From assembly GCF_029338375.1 (NCBI RefSeq), contig NZ_CP119805.1, positions 366,224 through 430,223 on the forward strand: a stretch of DNA of 64,000 nt. Reading direction: 5' to 3'. The translations under genes were made by a program, and so were the position numbers. The notes beneath the pieces were generated by a model. It was not told the origin of the DNA. It searched no databases and saw only the letters and a program-made list of their open reading frames with translations. Shown here in pieces: positions 34,278 through 42,996 of this stretch. This DNA comes from Halorussus lipolyticus (GTDB lineage Archaea; Halobacteriota; Halobacteria; Halobacteriales; Haladaptataceae). The stretch's first letter is position 1; each line of letters begins with the position of its first letter.

Positions 34278-35291
34278 TTACTCCCAACTCCACTCTTTGG
34301 CAGTCTCCACGAACGCCTTGGCGTTCTCGACGGGGGTCTCGCGGTCGATTCCGTGGCCCAGATTCAGGATGTGACCCTCGGGTCCGGCCTTCTCGATGAC
34401 CGATTCGGTCCGCTCGCGGACGAACTCGTCGTCTCCGAGGAGATAGCTCGGGTCCAAGTTCCCCTGTACGGGGGTGTCGCCTAGCTCCTCGCGGGCGTCG
34501 GCCATGTCCACGGTCCAGTCGAGACTCACCACGTCAGCGCCTGACTCGGCCAGCAGGTCCAACTTGCCGCCGGGGTTGCGGGCGAAGACGACGGTGGGAA
34601 CGTCCACTGCGTCGAAGATGCGCTGGTGGAGCGGTTGGACGAACTCGCGGTAGTCGTCGGGCGTCAGCAGGCCGGCGTAGGTGTCGAACAACTGAATCAG
34701 GTCCGCGCCCGCCTCGACCTGATACTCGACGTACTCGACCACCACGTCGGCGAAGCGTTCGAGCAGGGTCCGGAAGGCCTCGGGGTACTCCACCCGGAAG
34801 CGCCGGATTGGCTTCTGTTTCTTGCCCGCCGGTTGGCCGGCGACGGCGTAGGCTGACAGGGTGAACGGCCCGCCAGCGAACCCGATGATGCTGGTCTGGT
34901 CGCCGATGTTCGCTTGGAGGCGTTCGAGGAGCGCGCCGACGTAATCCAGTTCCTCGCGCACGTCGCTATGTCCCTCGGGGACCTCGGAGGGCCGCGTGAC
35001 GGGGTTCTCGATGACCGGGCCGGTCCCGCTCTCGATGTGATAGTCCAGTCCGAGGGGTTCCAGCACGGTCAGGATGTCCGAGAACATCACCAGTCCGTCG
35101 GGTTCGAAAATCTCCCACGGCAGGAGGGTGATGCGCTCGGCGATTTCGGGCGTCGAGATGGCCTCCTTGAACGTGTAGTCCTCTCGGATGTCCCGGTACT
35201 CGGGGATGTACCGCCCCGCTTGGCGCATCAGCCAGACAGGGGGTCGTTCCGTGCGTTCTCCTCGGGCCGCGCGGACTAGCAGGTCGCTCAT
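34278..35291 (-). CDS. hemE: Uroporphyrinogen decarboxylase (HemE)
   Basis: Decarboxylates uroporphyrinogen III to coproporphyrinogen III. 337 residues from the ATG at 35291 (MSDLLVRAARGERTERPPVW). Signature WLMRQAGRYIPEYR (active-site Arg), YTFKEAISTPE, FSDILTVLEPLG (essential Asp), GFAGGPFTLSAY, and the C-terminal LNLGHGIDRETPVENAKAFV. A longer ORF from 35381 adds 30 residues with poor match. Convergent with the 33866 membrane gene, and near the hemH-hemG operon, so the three make a heme cluster. Confidence 0.93.
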   Translation of the reverse strand: MSDLLVRAARGERTERPPVWLMRQAGRYIPEYRDIREDYTFKEAISTPEIAERITLLPWEIFEPDGLVMFSDILTVLEPLGLDYHIESGTGPVIENPVTRPSEVPEGHSDVREELDYVGALLERLQANIGDQTSIIGFAGGPFTLSAYAVAGQPAGKKQKPIRRFRVEYPEAFRTLLERFADVVVEYVEYQVEAGADLIQLFDTYAGLLTPDDYREFVQPLHQRIFDAVDVPTVVFARNPGGKLDLLAESGADVVSLDWTVDMADAREELGDTPVQGNLDPSYLLGDDEFVRERTESVIEKAGPEGHILNLGHGIDRETPVENAKAFVETAKEWSWE

Positions 35292-35537
35292 TGTGCCGAG
35301 GCTTGGCGTGGCGGAGGCTAATGGTTTCGGAATCGCGGCCGCGCCCGTAGCTCCTCGCCGCCACAAGAAAGAAATAATCATAATGTGTAAACAATTATAT
35401 TTCTATATCTAGTTCGGTCCAACTGTCGTGGTTCGACTTCCTGTCGCTCGATACGGTTCTGCGACGGAATCGGACGTAGAAAACAGACGTTTTATCTCGA
35501 AACTGTGATCTGCTGACGATCCTTTCACCGAGTACGC

Positions 35538-36227
35538 ATGACGTGGAAAGACGACGTGTACGTCGAACTGCTTCGGTACACCGAAGCCAACGAGACGAAA
35601 CAGTTCACGCTCCCGGAGTTCTACCGACACGCCGAGGACCGACTCGCGGCTAAGCATCCCCAAAACAACAACGTGCAGGCGAAGATTCGCCAGATTCTCC
35701 AACAGCTTCGAGACGGCGGCCAACTGGAGTTTGTGGACGATAGCGGAACCTACCGACTCGTCGAACTTGACGAGGAGTTCATGGCCGAGTACGGCGTCAC
35801 GGAATACGACGTGACCGAGTACGGTGTGACCCAACGGACCGTCGAGACGACGAGGTATCCGATGCCACAGTCCGTCCGCATCGAGGCCCTCCAGCGGTAC
35901 GACAAGACCTGCCTGCTGACCGACGTAGACCTGCCGGAACTGCTGGATGCCGCGCACGTAGTGGCGCGGTCCGAGCGCCCCTCGGAGGTCCGGAATCCCG
36001 AGAACGTCTTCGTCGTGAACAAGTTGTACCACGAGGCGTTCGACCGGGGCCTGTTCACTATCGACACCGACTACCGCCTCCGGGTGAAGCCGACGCTCTC
36101 CACCGAAAGCGAATTGCTACACGGTTCGCTGATGGTCGCCGACGGGGAGCGAGTCGAGTTTCCCGAACCGGCGTCGCTCGACACCGACCTCCTCGCGGAG
36201 CGGAACGCCGAACTGGCGTGGGCGTGA
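35538..36227 (+). CDS. HNH endonuclease with Dam-replacing-type winged helix (solitary restriction-like enzyme)
   Basis: 229 residues. The N-terminus (about 1-75) looks like a Dam-replacing-family winged helix: FTLPEFYRHAEDRLAAKHPQ then IRQILQQLRDGGQLEFVD and GTYRL. A linker carries the repeat EYGVTEYDVTEYGVT (about 83-97), encoded by three 15-bp units. The HNH nuclease follows (about 110-200): CLLTDVDLPELLDAAHVVAR, PENVFVVNKLYHEAFDRGLF. The His residues and Asn of the HNH core are present. No methyltransferase is adjacent, so it may cut modified DNA or be protected by another system. Confidence 0.7.
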   Translation: MTWKDDVYVELLRYTEANETKQFTLPEFYRHAEDRLAAKHPQNNNVQAKIRQILQQLRDGGQLEFVDDSGTYRLVELDEEFMAEYGVTEYDVTEYGVTQRTVETTRYPMPQSVRIEALQRYDKTCLLTDVDLPELLDAAHVVARSERPSEVRNPENVFVVNKLYHEAFDRGLFTIDTDYRLRVKPTLSTESELLHGSLMVADGERVEFPEPASLDTDLLAERNAELAWA

Positions 36228-36300
36228 GCGTCTCACGTTCCTCCCTGCATTTCTCCGAACTCGGCCGAGGAGTTCAAACCCCTCGGCGTCGTGGCTCTGA

Positions 36301-37125
36301 CGAACTCCGATACGCGTCCTCGTGGTCCCGGAACTCTACCGGCCCGAAAATCCCTCGGCCAATGGCACGCTCGCCGACGCCGTGACGTGGGTTTCGGGGT
36401 GGCTGGATCGCGACCCTGCCATCCACGTCTACTGGTTGGTCCCGCCGAGCGTCCGCGACGAGGACGTGCTGGCCGACCGCGAGCGACTTCTTCCGGCCCG
36501 AGTTCGTAGACGTGGCGCTCGACGCTGGGGTCGAGACCGGAAGCCCAATCGACTTCTCCGACCGCGCCGAATCCTACGCCGACGAACCCCGGTTTCTCCA
36601 CCTCGCGGTCTGCGCCAGCGAGTACGAGACCATGGCCCGGACGCCCTTCGAGCAGGCCGCCAGCGGGCAGGTCCTCGTGATTCGGGACGAACTGTGGATA
36701 CACGACTGCGTGCCCGACGACTATCGATTCGCTGGCGACCCCGAGGAACTCGGCGAGTTGGCCGCCGAAGCAGTCGAACACTGGGGCCAAGCGCGAGCGA
36801 TACGTCCTCGACTCGGCCGACGAACCGGTCCGCGCTGTCCTCGGGGGCGCTCGCGGCGAGAACGCGGACGAGGAGCGAGCGGTCACGCGCTCGCGGGCGG
36901 AAGCGCGCTCGTCTGCGAGCGCGCCTGACGCGGCCGACGCGCCCGACCGTCCTCGCGCAATCAATTATAAATATACTTCGAGACGAGACCGCCGCCCACA
37001 CCGCGGACGGGATTCGGGCGACCGAGCGCGAGGACTACGCGCTGGCGGATTTGGTCTACGCGCTCCGGTCGCTGGGGTACCGAGACGCCGGGAATCCGGG
37101 GACGCCGGTGTTCGTCCGGAAGTGA
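36301..37125 (+). pseudogene. Broken glycosyltransferase-like gene with frameshifts
   Basis: Three in-order coding pieces in two frames. Piece 1 (from 36301, no start codon, preceded by a stop): RTPIRVLVVPELYRPENPSA and TWVSGWLDRDPAIHVYWLVPP. Piece 2 (frame of 36512, from about 36485): FVDVALDAGVETGSPIDFSD and YETMARTPFEQAASGQVLVI. Piece 3 (about 36970-37125, frame of piece 1): ADLVYALRSLGYRDAGNPGT and PVFVRK. The pieces look like parts of one glycosyltransferase-like protein; no continuous ORF remains, so it is non-functional. Confidence 0.68.
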
Positions 37126-37127
37126 GG

Positions 37128-38312
37128 TCACGACGACGCGGACGCCGAATCGGAGTCGTCGGTCTCCTCGTCGCCCATCTCGCCCAGTTCTCGCTCGCCG
37201 AGCGAGGGCGCGGCGTCCACGCTCGGAGAGAGTTCCGCGCCGTGAATCAGGTCGGTCACGACGATGCGGACCGCCTGAATCACCAGCACGAAAAACAGCG
37301 GGAGGAGGAAGAACCCGTACCACCCGAACAGCATCGGGCCGAGGAGGTACGCGAACATCATGATGCCCATGTGGATGTCGTTACCCGAGATGTAGGGCTG
37401 GAGGAAGGTCTGGGGCAGGATGTCGAGGACGAGGAACGACACTACCAGCAGGCCGATGGGGTAAATCATCGCCGGGCCGCCCTGTCCCGCCGAAATCCAC
37501 GCCAGATACGCCACGACCGGAACGTAGACCACCTTGCCGACGACCAGCGGGACGAGACTCGCCACGCCGGTCAGCAGGGCCAGCAGGATGGCGAAGGGAA
37601 TGGTCAGCGCGGGCGGCGCGAGGAAGTTGAAGCCGTAGTAGACGACTGCGGCGAGGACGGCCATCACGGCGACGAACAGCATGTTACCGAAGAACACCGT
37701 TTCCAGTTCGTCGTCCACGGCGTAGGCGTAGGCGTAGCCGACCGACCCCTCGTCGGCGATTTCGTCGCGGAACCAGCCAGCGATGTGGTCGTCGTCCCGC
37801 AGGAGGAAGAACGCCAGTCCGAACGACAGCGACAGCAGAACCACGGTGCCGATAAGCGCGCCGAGCGCCGACAGCGCGGCCTGCCCGACCTGTCGAATCC
37901 GTTCGGTACTCAGCGTCCCGACTTCCGAGGGATTCTCGATGAGGGTCTGAATGAGGCTCTGCTGGCTGGTGGTCAGGCTATCGACGTTCAAAAGCGGCGC
38001 GAGGAGACCGCTCCCCGGTATCCCCGAGAGCGAGGCGGCGTCCCGGAGTCCCACCAGCAGGACGTAGGCGACGATGCCCAGTATCGGGACGACGATGCCC
38101 GCGAGCGTCAGTCCGGCCGCAATCCCGTCGCTGTCGATGTGCGCGCCGATGCGGTCGCAGATGGGCCGCGAGGCGTAGTAGAGGAACACGCCCAGCACGA
38201 ACATCCCGACGAACGAGTAGCCGACGTACACCACGCCGAGGGCTAGCGCGACGAGGTAGAGCCACCACGCGATTCGATTCCGGTCGTAGTCGATGAATTC
38301 GTTCCAGTTCAC
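37128..38312 (-). CDS. AI-2E family transporter (PerM-like membrane protein)
   Basis: 394 residues, about eight membrane helices in the family's pattern: YVGYSFVGMFVLGVFLYYAS at the N-terminus, LLSLSFGLAFFLLRDDD, and the C-terminal block DILPQTFLQPYISGNDIHMG. The C-terminal tail is acidic and Ser-rich. Family members export or exchange small molecules or ions; substrate here unknown. Confidence 0.82.
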   Translation of the reverse strand: MNWNEFIDYDRNRIAWWLYLVALALGVVYVGYSFVGMFVLGVFLYYASRPICDRIGAHIDSDGIAAGLTLAGIVVPILGIVAYVLLVGLRDAASLSGIPGSGLLAPLLNVDSLTTSQQSLIQTLIENPSEVGTLSTERIRQVGQAALSALGALIGTVVLLSLSFGLAFFLLRDDDHIAGWFRDEIADEGSVGYAYAYAVDDELETVFFGNMLFVAVMAVLAAVVYYGFNFLAPPALTIPFAILLALLTGVASLVPLVVGKVVYVPVVAYLAWISAGQGGPAMIYPIGLLVVSFLVLDILPQTFLQPYISGNDIHMGIMMFAYLLGPMLFGWYGFFLLPLFFVLVIQAVRIVVTDLIHGAELSPSVDAAPSLGERELGEMGDEETDDSDSASASS

Positions 38313-38343
38313 GAGTGTCGGACCCTCAGTTGTTTTCGCTCGG

Positions 38344-38427
38344 TCAAATCGCGGTCGCCCCCGCCGCCACCGGGAGTGCGATACCGGTGACGAATGCTAC
38401 CTGTCCGTCGAAGTCGTACTCCGCCAT
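38344..38427 (-). pseudogene. N-terminal remnant of an SDR oxidoreductase
   Basis: 27 codons from the ATG at 38427 translate to MAEYDFDGQVAFVTGIA then a short unrelated tail and a stop. This is the first strand and start of the cofactor loop of a short-chain dehydrogenase; the rest of the gene is gone. No trace of later SDR motifs in the following bases. Confidence 0.55.
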
Positions 38428-38526
38428 GGTCTCCGAAGAAGGGACGGGAGCGACGGGTAAAACGCTGTTCGCCGATTCTGGCTGGCCACCACCAGAACTT
38501 TGGCCCGCGGCTGTCAGCCAGCAGGT

Positions 38527-39867
38527 ATGACTGGCGACGACGTTGCGGCGGCGCTGGCGGACTACGCCGTCCCGGTTTCCGCGGGGCAGGCGACGCCTGC
38601 CGAGGAGGACGCTCCCAGCTCGGAACCCGCGGCCGACCTCCTCGCGGACGCCGCCGTCGTGGGTCTCGGCGAGGCGACCCACGGGACCCGCGAGTGCTTC
38701 CGAGCGAAACACCGCCTGATACGCTCGCTGGTCGAACGCCACGGGTTCCGGACGGTCGCGTTCGAGGCCGGCGTCGCGGCGATGCTCCCGGCCGACGGGT
38801 ACGTCAGGGGCGGTGACGACGGCACCGGCGAGTGCGCCGACGCCGGCATCGCCGGGTGGCGTGCGGAAAGCCCCGATGAGGCCCTCGCTAAGTTGGACAA
38901 GTGGATGTGGCAGACCGACGAGGTCCGGGACCTCCTCTCGTGGCTTCGGTCGTTCAACGAGGGTCGGCCGCCCGGCGACAGGGTTCGGGTCCGGGGCATC
39001 GACCTCGGCGACCCGGCGGAACCGGCGTCCCGGTTGCAATCGTATCTCGCGGCCGTGGACCCGGCCTACGCCGCCGAGGCCGACGAACTGGTCTCGCTGG
39101 TCGATTTCGACGCTTCCGAAGACGACGCCGCCAGCGACCGACGATTGGACGAGGCCACCGACGCCGCCCGGTCCCTCGCGGACCGCCTCGACCAGCGCCG
39201 GGAGTCCTACGTCGAGGAGCGTTCGAGCGACGAGTGGGGGGTCGCCCGCCACCTCTGTCGCGTGGTCGAACATACCTGCGAGTGGCATCGAGTCCGCCAC
39301 GAACACGAGGGGCCGCATCCCGCGGGGATGGCCGAGCGCGACCGCCTGATGGCCGGAAACGCGGCCTGCTGGAAATCGCACGACCCCGGTGAGGGCGTGG
39401 TAATTTGGGCGCACAACAGCCACGTCCAGCGAGGGACCTTCGACGACGGGCAGGTCTGGACCGACGCCGAGACGATGGGCGAGGAGCTAGCCCTGCGGTT
39501 CGGCGACCGCTACCGGCCGGTCGGCTTCGACTTCGCCCGTGGGTCCTTCCGGGCGATTCCGGCCGGGTCGTCCGGCGGGTCCGACCCGCGGGTGTTCTCC
39601 GTGGACGACCCGCTCGACGCCAGCGCGACCGCTCGCTTGGACGCGCTGGATGCTGAGTCCGTCCTCCTCGACGTTTCGAGCGCGGCGGACGACCCGCGCC
39701 TCGAAGACTGGTTCGACCGGCCGCGTCGTCTGCGGTGGGTCGGCACCGTCTACGACCCCGACGCCGACCCGGCGGCCCACTACATGCGGACCGACCTTCC
39801 GGCCTCGTTCGACGCGCTCATCTTCCTCGGGAAATCGACGCCGACGCGGCCGCTCGACTGCGCCTGA
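38527..39867 (+). CDS. Erythromycin esterase-like hydrolase
   Basis: 446 residues from the ATG at 38527 (MTGDDVAAALADYAVPVS). Erythromycin-esterase family core: VVGLGEATHGTRECFRAKHRL (catalytic His in the GEATHG motif, followed by Glu), TVAFEAGVAAML, and later VVIWAHNSHVQRGTF and YMRTDLPASFDALIFLGKST. Most archaeal members are unstudied and need not hydrolyse macrolides. The start was chosen over an ORF extending 9 codons upstream. Single gene on the plus strand. Confidence 0.82.
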   Translation: MTGDDVAAALADYAVPVSAGQATPAEEDAPSSEPAADLLADAAVVGLGEATHGTRECFRAKHRLIRSLVERHGFRTVAFEAGVAAMLPADGYVRGGDDGTGECADAGIAGWRAESPDEALAKLDKWMWQTDEVRDLLSWLRSFNEGRPPGDRVRVRGIDLGDPAEPASRLQSYLAAVDPAYAAEADELVSLVDFDASEDDAASDRRLDEATDAARSLADRLDQRRESYVEERSSDEWGVARHLCRVVEHTCEWHRVRHEHEGPHPAGMAERDRLMAGNAACWKSHDPGEGVVIWAHNSHVQRGTFDDGQVWTDAETMGEELALRFGDRYRPVGFDFARGSFRAIPAGSSGGSDPRVFSVDDPLDASATARLDALDAESVLLDVSSAADDPRLEDWFDRPRRLRWVGTVYDPDADPAAHYMRTDLPASFDALIFLGKSTPTRPLDCA

Positions 39868-39933
39868 GGGCGCTCCCGTCGCTCGCCCTGTCCCTGCCGT
39901 CGCGCCTAAGCCCGTCCGACCGCTACGCTCGGC

Positions 39934-40443
39934 ATGGTCAACGCCTTCTGGTTGGACCGCGACCTCGCCCAGACGGCGAGGTGGCTAGTGGACGACCACG
40001 TGCTTTCGTCCGTCTTCGAGAACGCGATGGTCCTGACCACCGCGGTCCAACTCGCCGGCTATCCGGAGTCCGAGGACCTCTACTACACCCACGCCGACCA
40101 CCCGCTCACTCGGTGGGCCGCCGACCACCCGGAAAACTGGGGCCTCCTCCGGGCCTACACCGAGGAGGCCCACGACGAGTGGCGATACCGGTGGGACCAC
40201 CCGCCGGAGAAGACCCACGGCAGTTGGGCGACGGTCGAATCGCTGGACGAGGAGGTCCTCGCTGGTCTCGACTGGCCGGGCGAACCCAGCGACCCGCCGC
40301 AGGTCACGGGCGAGTGGACCGCCGACGACTACGTGGACGCCTACCGACTCTACTACGCCAACGAGAAGCGCCACCTGTTCGAGTGGTCGAGAGACCGGTC
40401 GCCGCCGCCGTGGCTAGACGAGTACCGTCGAGGGTCGAAGTAG
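39934..40443 (+). CDS. Conserved hypothetical protein, phage/bacterial-type family
   Basis: 169 residues, Trp- and His-rich. Pattern MVNAFWLDRDLAQTARWLVD, THADHPLTRWAADHPENWGLL, EYRRGSK at the C-terminus. This layout (a residue cluster of Asp, His, HP.TRW, an EK.HL.W region) resembles a family common in phages and bacteria whose function I do not know. A GCCTAAGCC box about 27 bases upstream supports the start. Confidence 0.5.
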   Translation: MVNAFWLDRDLAQTARWLVDDHVLSSVFENAMVLTTAVQLAGYPESEDLYYTHADHPLTRWAADHPENWGLLRAYTEEAHDEWRYRWDHPPEKTHGSWATVESLDEEVLAGLDWPGEPSDPPQVTGEWTADDYVDAYRLYYANEKRHLFEWSRDRSPPPWLDEYRRGSK

Positions 40444-40490
40444 TAATTCGTCGGTTTGGGTCTCGGCGATGGGTTCCGAACGCAGGCCGC

Positions 40491-40859
40491 CTAGAAGTCC
40501 TCCTCGAACTCCGCTTCCCCGCCCCAGTCTTCTTCCTCCTCGAACTCCTCGTCTTCGCCCCACCCTTCTTCTTCTTCGCCGCCACCTAGTGCGTCCGCAA
40601 TCGTTCCGAGGATTCCGCTCTCCTCTTCCTGTTCGTCCTCGTACTCGTCGTACTCGTCGTCCTCCTCGAACACGTCGTCTACGTCGATGTCGTGGTGCTT
40701 TTTGTGGTGTTTCTTTCCGCCGGTCAGCGCCTCCAACTCGCCGGGGTCGAGCCACACGCCCCCGCAGTCCTCGCAATAATCTATCGTCACGCCGTGTTCC
40801 CGTCGTTGTGATAGCTCGGTGCCACATTCGAGACAGTCGAGTTCGCGTCCGTGGGCCAT
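40491..40859 (-). CDS. Zinc-ribbon protein with very acidic tail (zf-TFIIB type)
   Basis: 122 residues. N-terminal ribbon with CLEC (about 9-12) and CEDCGGVWLDPGELEAL (about 29-45), the zf-TFIIB pattern. A His/Lys stretch (GGKKHHKKHHD) may bind metal. The remaining half is almost only Glu, Asp, Gly and Trp. Role unknown; such ribbons are often scaffold or nucleic-acid-binding modules. Transcribed alone. Confidence 0.75.
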   Translation of the reverse strand: MAHGRELDCLECGTELSQRREHGVTIDYCEDCGGVWLDPGELEALTGGKKHHKKHHDIDVDDVFEEDDEYDEYEDEQEEESGILGTIADALGGGEEEEGWGEDEEFEEEEDWGGEAEFEEDF

Positions 40860-41218
40860 GATACCGCACTCCTGTCTCCAAACATATAATTACTTCGAGA
40901 CTACTCGCGTTCCGCTACTACGAGCCAGATGCGCTCGAAGAAGATAGCCGCGCAAGTCGCGGAGTTCGCCGTGCGACTACCGAAAACGGCACCGGCACTC
41001 GAAATAGCCGCTGTTGTCTTTAGGAAAGGAAAACATGCCTCTAAGAATTAAATATATTTTTCAAAGAAATTTCTGTAATGCTAAATAACCGTGCGGGTCG
41101 CTATCACCGGTAAACGAGTACCGCGACTGCTCTGCACCCGTGACTCACCGCAACCCACTGCAACGCATCGCGCCGCGTACCTCCTCTGTTCGACCTGAAA
41201 ATCTGCTCTGATTGGCCG
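40860..41218. other. Intergenic region without gene
   Basis: 359 bases between two leftward genes. 41030-41090 is AT-rich (TTAAATATATTTTTC) and may hold regulatory sequence. No RNA gene, no convincing short ORF. Confidence 0.5.
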
Positions 41219-41722
41219 TCAGTCGTCCGCAGACGCGCCGTCGCCGTCGGTCCCGTCGCGGGACTCGCTCTCGCGGTTCGCCGGCGGCCGACCATCGACT
41301 CGTCCGGTATCGAGCGTCCGAGACCCCGCCGCGACGGCGTAGATGGCGACGACGCCGAGGCCAGCGCCGCCGAGCGAACTCGCCAGCGTCGAGACGAACG
41401 ACGGCGGTCCGTAGGCGAACAGCAGTTCGCCGAGCGCGTTCGTCGCAATCCCAGCGAGGAACCACGCCCCGGCCGGAACCGCGAGACTGGCGTTCTCGTA
41501 GAGGACACCCTTCACATCGCCGGTCATCGGCGGCAGAACTTCCGAGGAGAGCGCCACGCCTCGGACGAGGACGTAGAGCGCGGCCATGACGACTCCCGCG
41601 GCCCCGACCGGGCCGCCGACCTGTTGCTCGCTGGCGACGACCGCCAGCAGGTTCCAGAACGTCAGAATCGCCGCAATCGGCAGGCCTTCTCGAATCAATC
41701 GCCGTGGCTGGAGGGCAACCAT
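41219..41722 (-). CDS. Hypothetical membrane protein
   Basis: 167 residues, about four hydrophobic helices (LPIAAILTFWNLLAVVAS, GAAGVVMAALYVLVRGV, AGAWFLAGIATNALGELLFA, LGGAGLGVVAIYAVAAGS) and a charged C-terminal tail (RESESRDGTDGDGASADD). No family recognised. Lies 25 bases from the broken glycosyltransferase gene. Confidence 0.6.
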   Translation of the reverse strand: MVALQPRRLIREGLPIAAILTFWNLLAVVASEQQVGGPVGAAGVVMAALYVLVRGVALSSEVLPPMTGDVKGVLYENASLAVPAGAWFLAGIATNALGELLFAYGPPSFVSTLASSLGGAGLGVVAIYAVAAGSRTLDTGRVDGRPPANRESESRDGTDGDGASADD

Positions 41723-41747
41723 GTCCGGGTCGTCTCGCGCCGGTCCC

Positions 41748-42545
41748 TTAAAATATCGCTACGAACCGCCACTGCGACTCGCCGTCGAGGTTCTTCCGGA
41801 CGTGCCGTCTCGAACGCCGCCGCGGTCGGCCCCGAAATCGCTGTCCAACTCCCCGGCGCGCTCCGGGCGGTCGGCAGTCACCTCGACGCCCTGCCGGACC
41901 CCGACCTCGTGAGTCTTCAGGGCACCGTGACCGACGCCCTCCTCGCGGTCGGTCCACGCTTGGTCCTCGAACTCGCGGGTGGAGGACCTGCGGGCAGGTC
42001 CCGTAGGCGTCTTCCACCACGTCGGCGGTCCACCCGGAGTTGGCCAGCAGGGCGTTGTGCTTGATGTCCTCGCGGTCTACTCCCGCCACGCTGGTCGCCA
42101 GTCGCTCGTAGAAGGAGTCCTCCTCGACGGTCGGATGGAAGATGTGGTCCCGGTCGTCGCAACTCACGGTCCAGTCGAACGGGAAATGGATGTACTGGAC
42201 CGAGTTGGATTCGAGGCCCAACTCGTTGATGGTACTGACCAGCAGGTCGAACTCGTCGCTCCGCCTGCGGGCGTAGCGCCCCAACAGAGCGTTCTGGAGG
42301 ACGTAGTACTTCAGGCCGAACTGGTCGTTCATCCACTGGGCCAGATAGCCCGCCTGCTCGACGGTCAGGGCCTCGATGTCCACGTCGGTATCGAAATAGT
42401 CGTTGAGTTCGCCGAGGTCGGGGTCCGTCAGGGTCAGCACGGTCACGTCGTGGTCCGATTGCAGGGCCTCTAACACGTGCATCGCTACCGCTTCCCTACC
42501 CCCTTTGGACATCAAATCCATATGGATAACTGCAATTTCCCCCAT
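41748..42545 (-). pseudogene. Truncated and frameshifted glycosyltransferase
   Basis: From the ATG at 42545 (MGEIAVIHMDLMSKGGREAV) about 185 codons look like the N-terminal half of a GT4-like glycosyltransferase (TVLTLTDPDLGELNDYFDTD, HNALLANSGWTADVV), reading to CPQVLHP. There the frame breaks. The next frame continues REFEDQAWTDREEGVG, the expected continuation after a lost stretch. The C-terminal donor-binding domain is missing. A small deletion plus truncation explains this; the protein is not expected to work. A TATA-like stretch upstream survives. Confidence 0.7.
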
Positions 42546-42772
42546 CGTATCGGTCTCCTGTGAGACGCAAGTCTCGGCCAAAGTTAGGTATTCTAGGTGA
42601 ACAGAAACACGTCATCGGCCGGGTACGAGCGACTGTAAGGGAGAAAACGTATTATCCAGAAATGACGCGATTCGGCGATAGACGAGCTTTCTAGTTGACA
42701 TTCCAATCCGTCTGAGTCCCAAATAAAATTTAAATCAATAGACTTACATTGAAGAACTACCCCGCCGAGGGT

Positions 42773-42994
42773 ATGGAACTTCGACTGGGGGCCATCGGAC
42801 TGGGTGGCCTCGGGAGCATCGAACTCGGAATCTACGACGAGATGGACGATGTGGAAATCGTCGCCGGCACCGACGTTTCCGACGGAGCGCGCGAGGCCGA
42901 TTCTCCCGACCCTCCCCGAGGCGTGTTTGGGATTCTCACGATTTTCCGCGATATGACGAAAAGTGTTTCTATCTCGGAGGGTCAATCCCTTTGA
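42773..42994 (+). pseudogene. N-terminal remnant of a Gfo/Idh/MocA-type oxidoreductase
   Basis: The ATG at 42773 begins MELRLGAIGLGGLGSIELGI and continues MDDVEIVAGTDVSDGAREA: a Rossmann GLGGLG and the second strand of a sugar-dehydrogenase-type family. After about 45 residues the sequence no longer matches and runs into the promoter of the next gene. The remaining ~300 residues of the family are absent. Confidence 0.6.
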
Positions 42995-42996
42995 TA

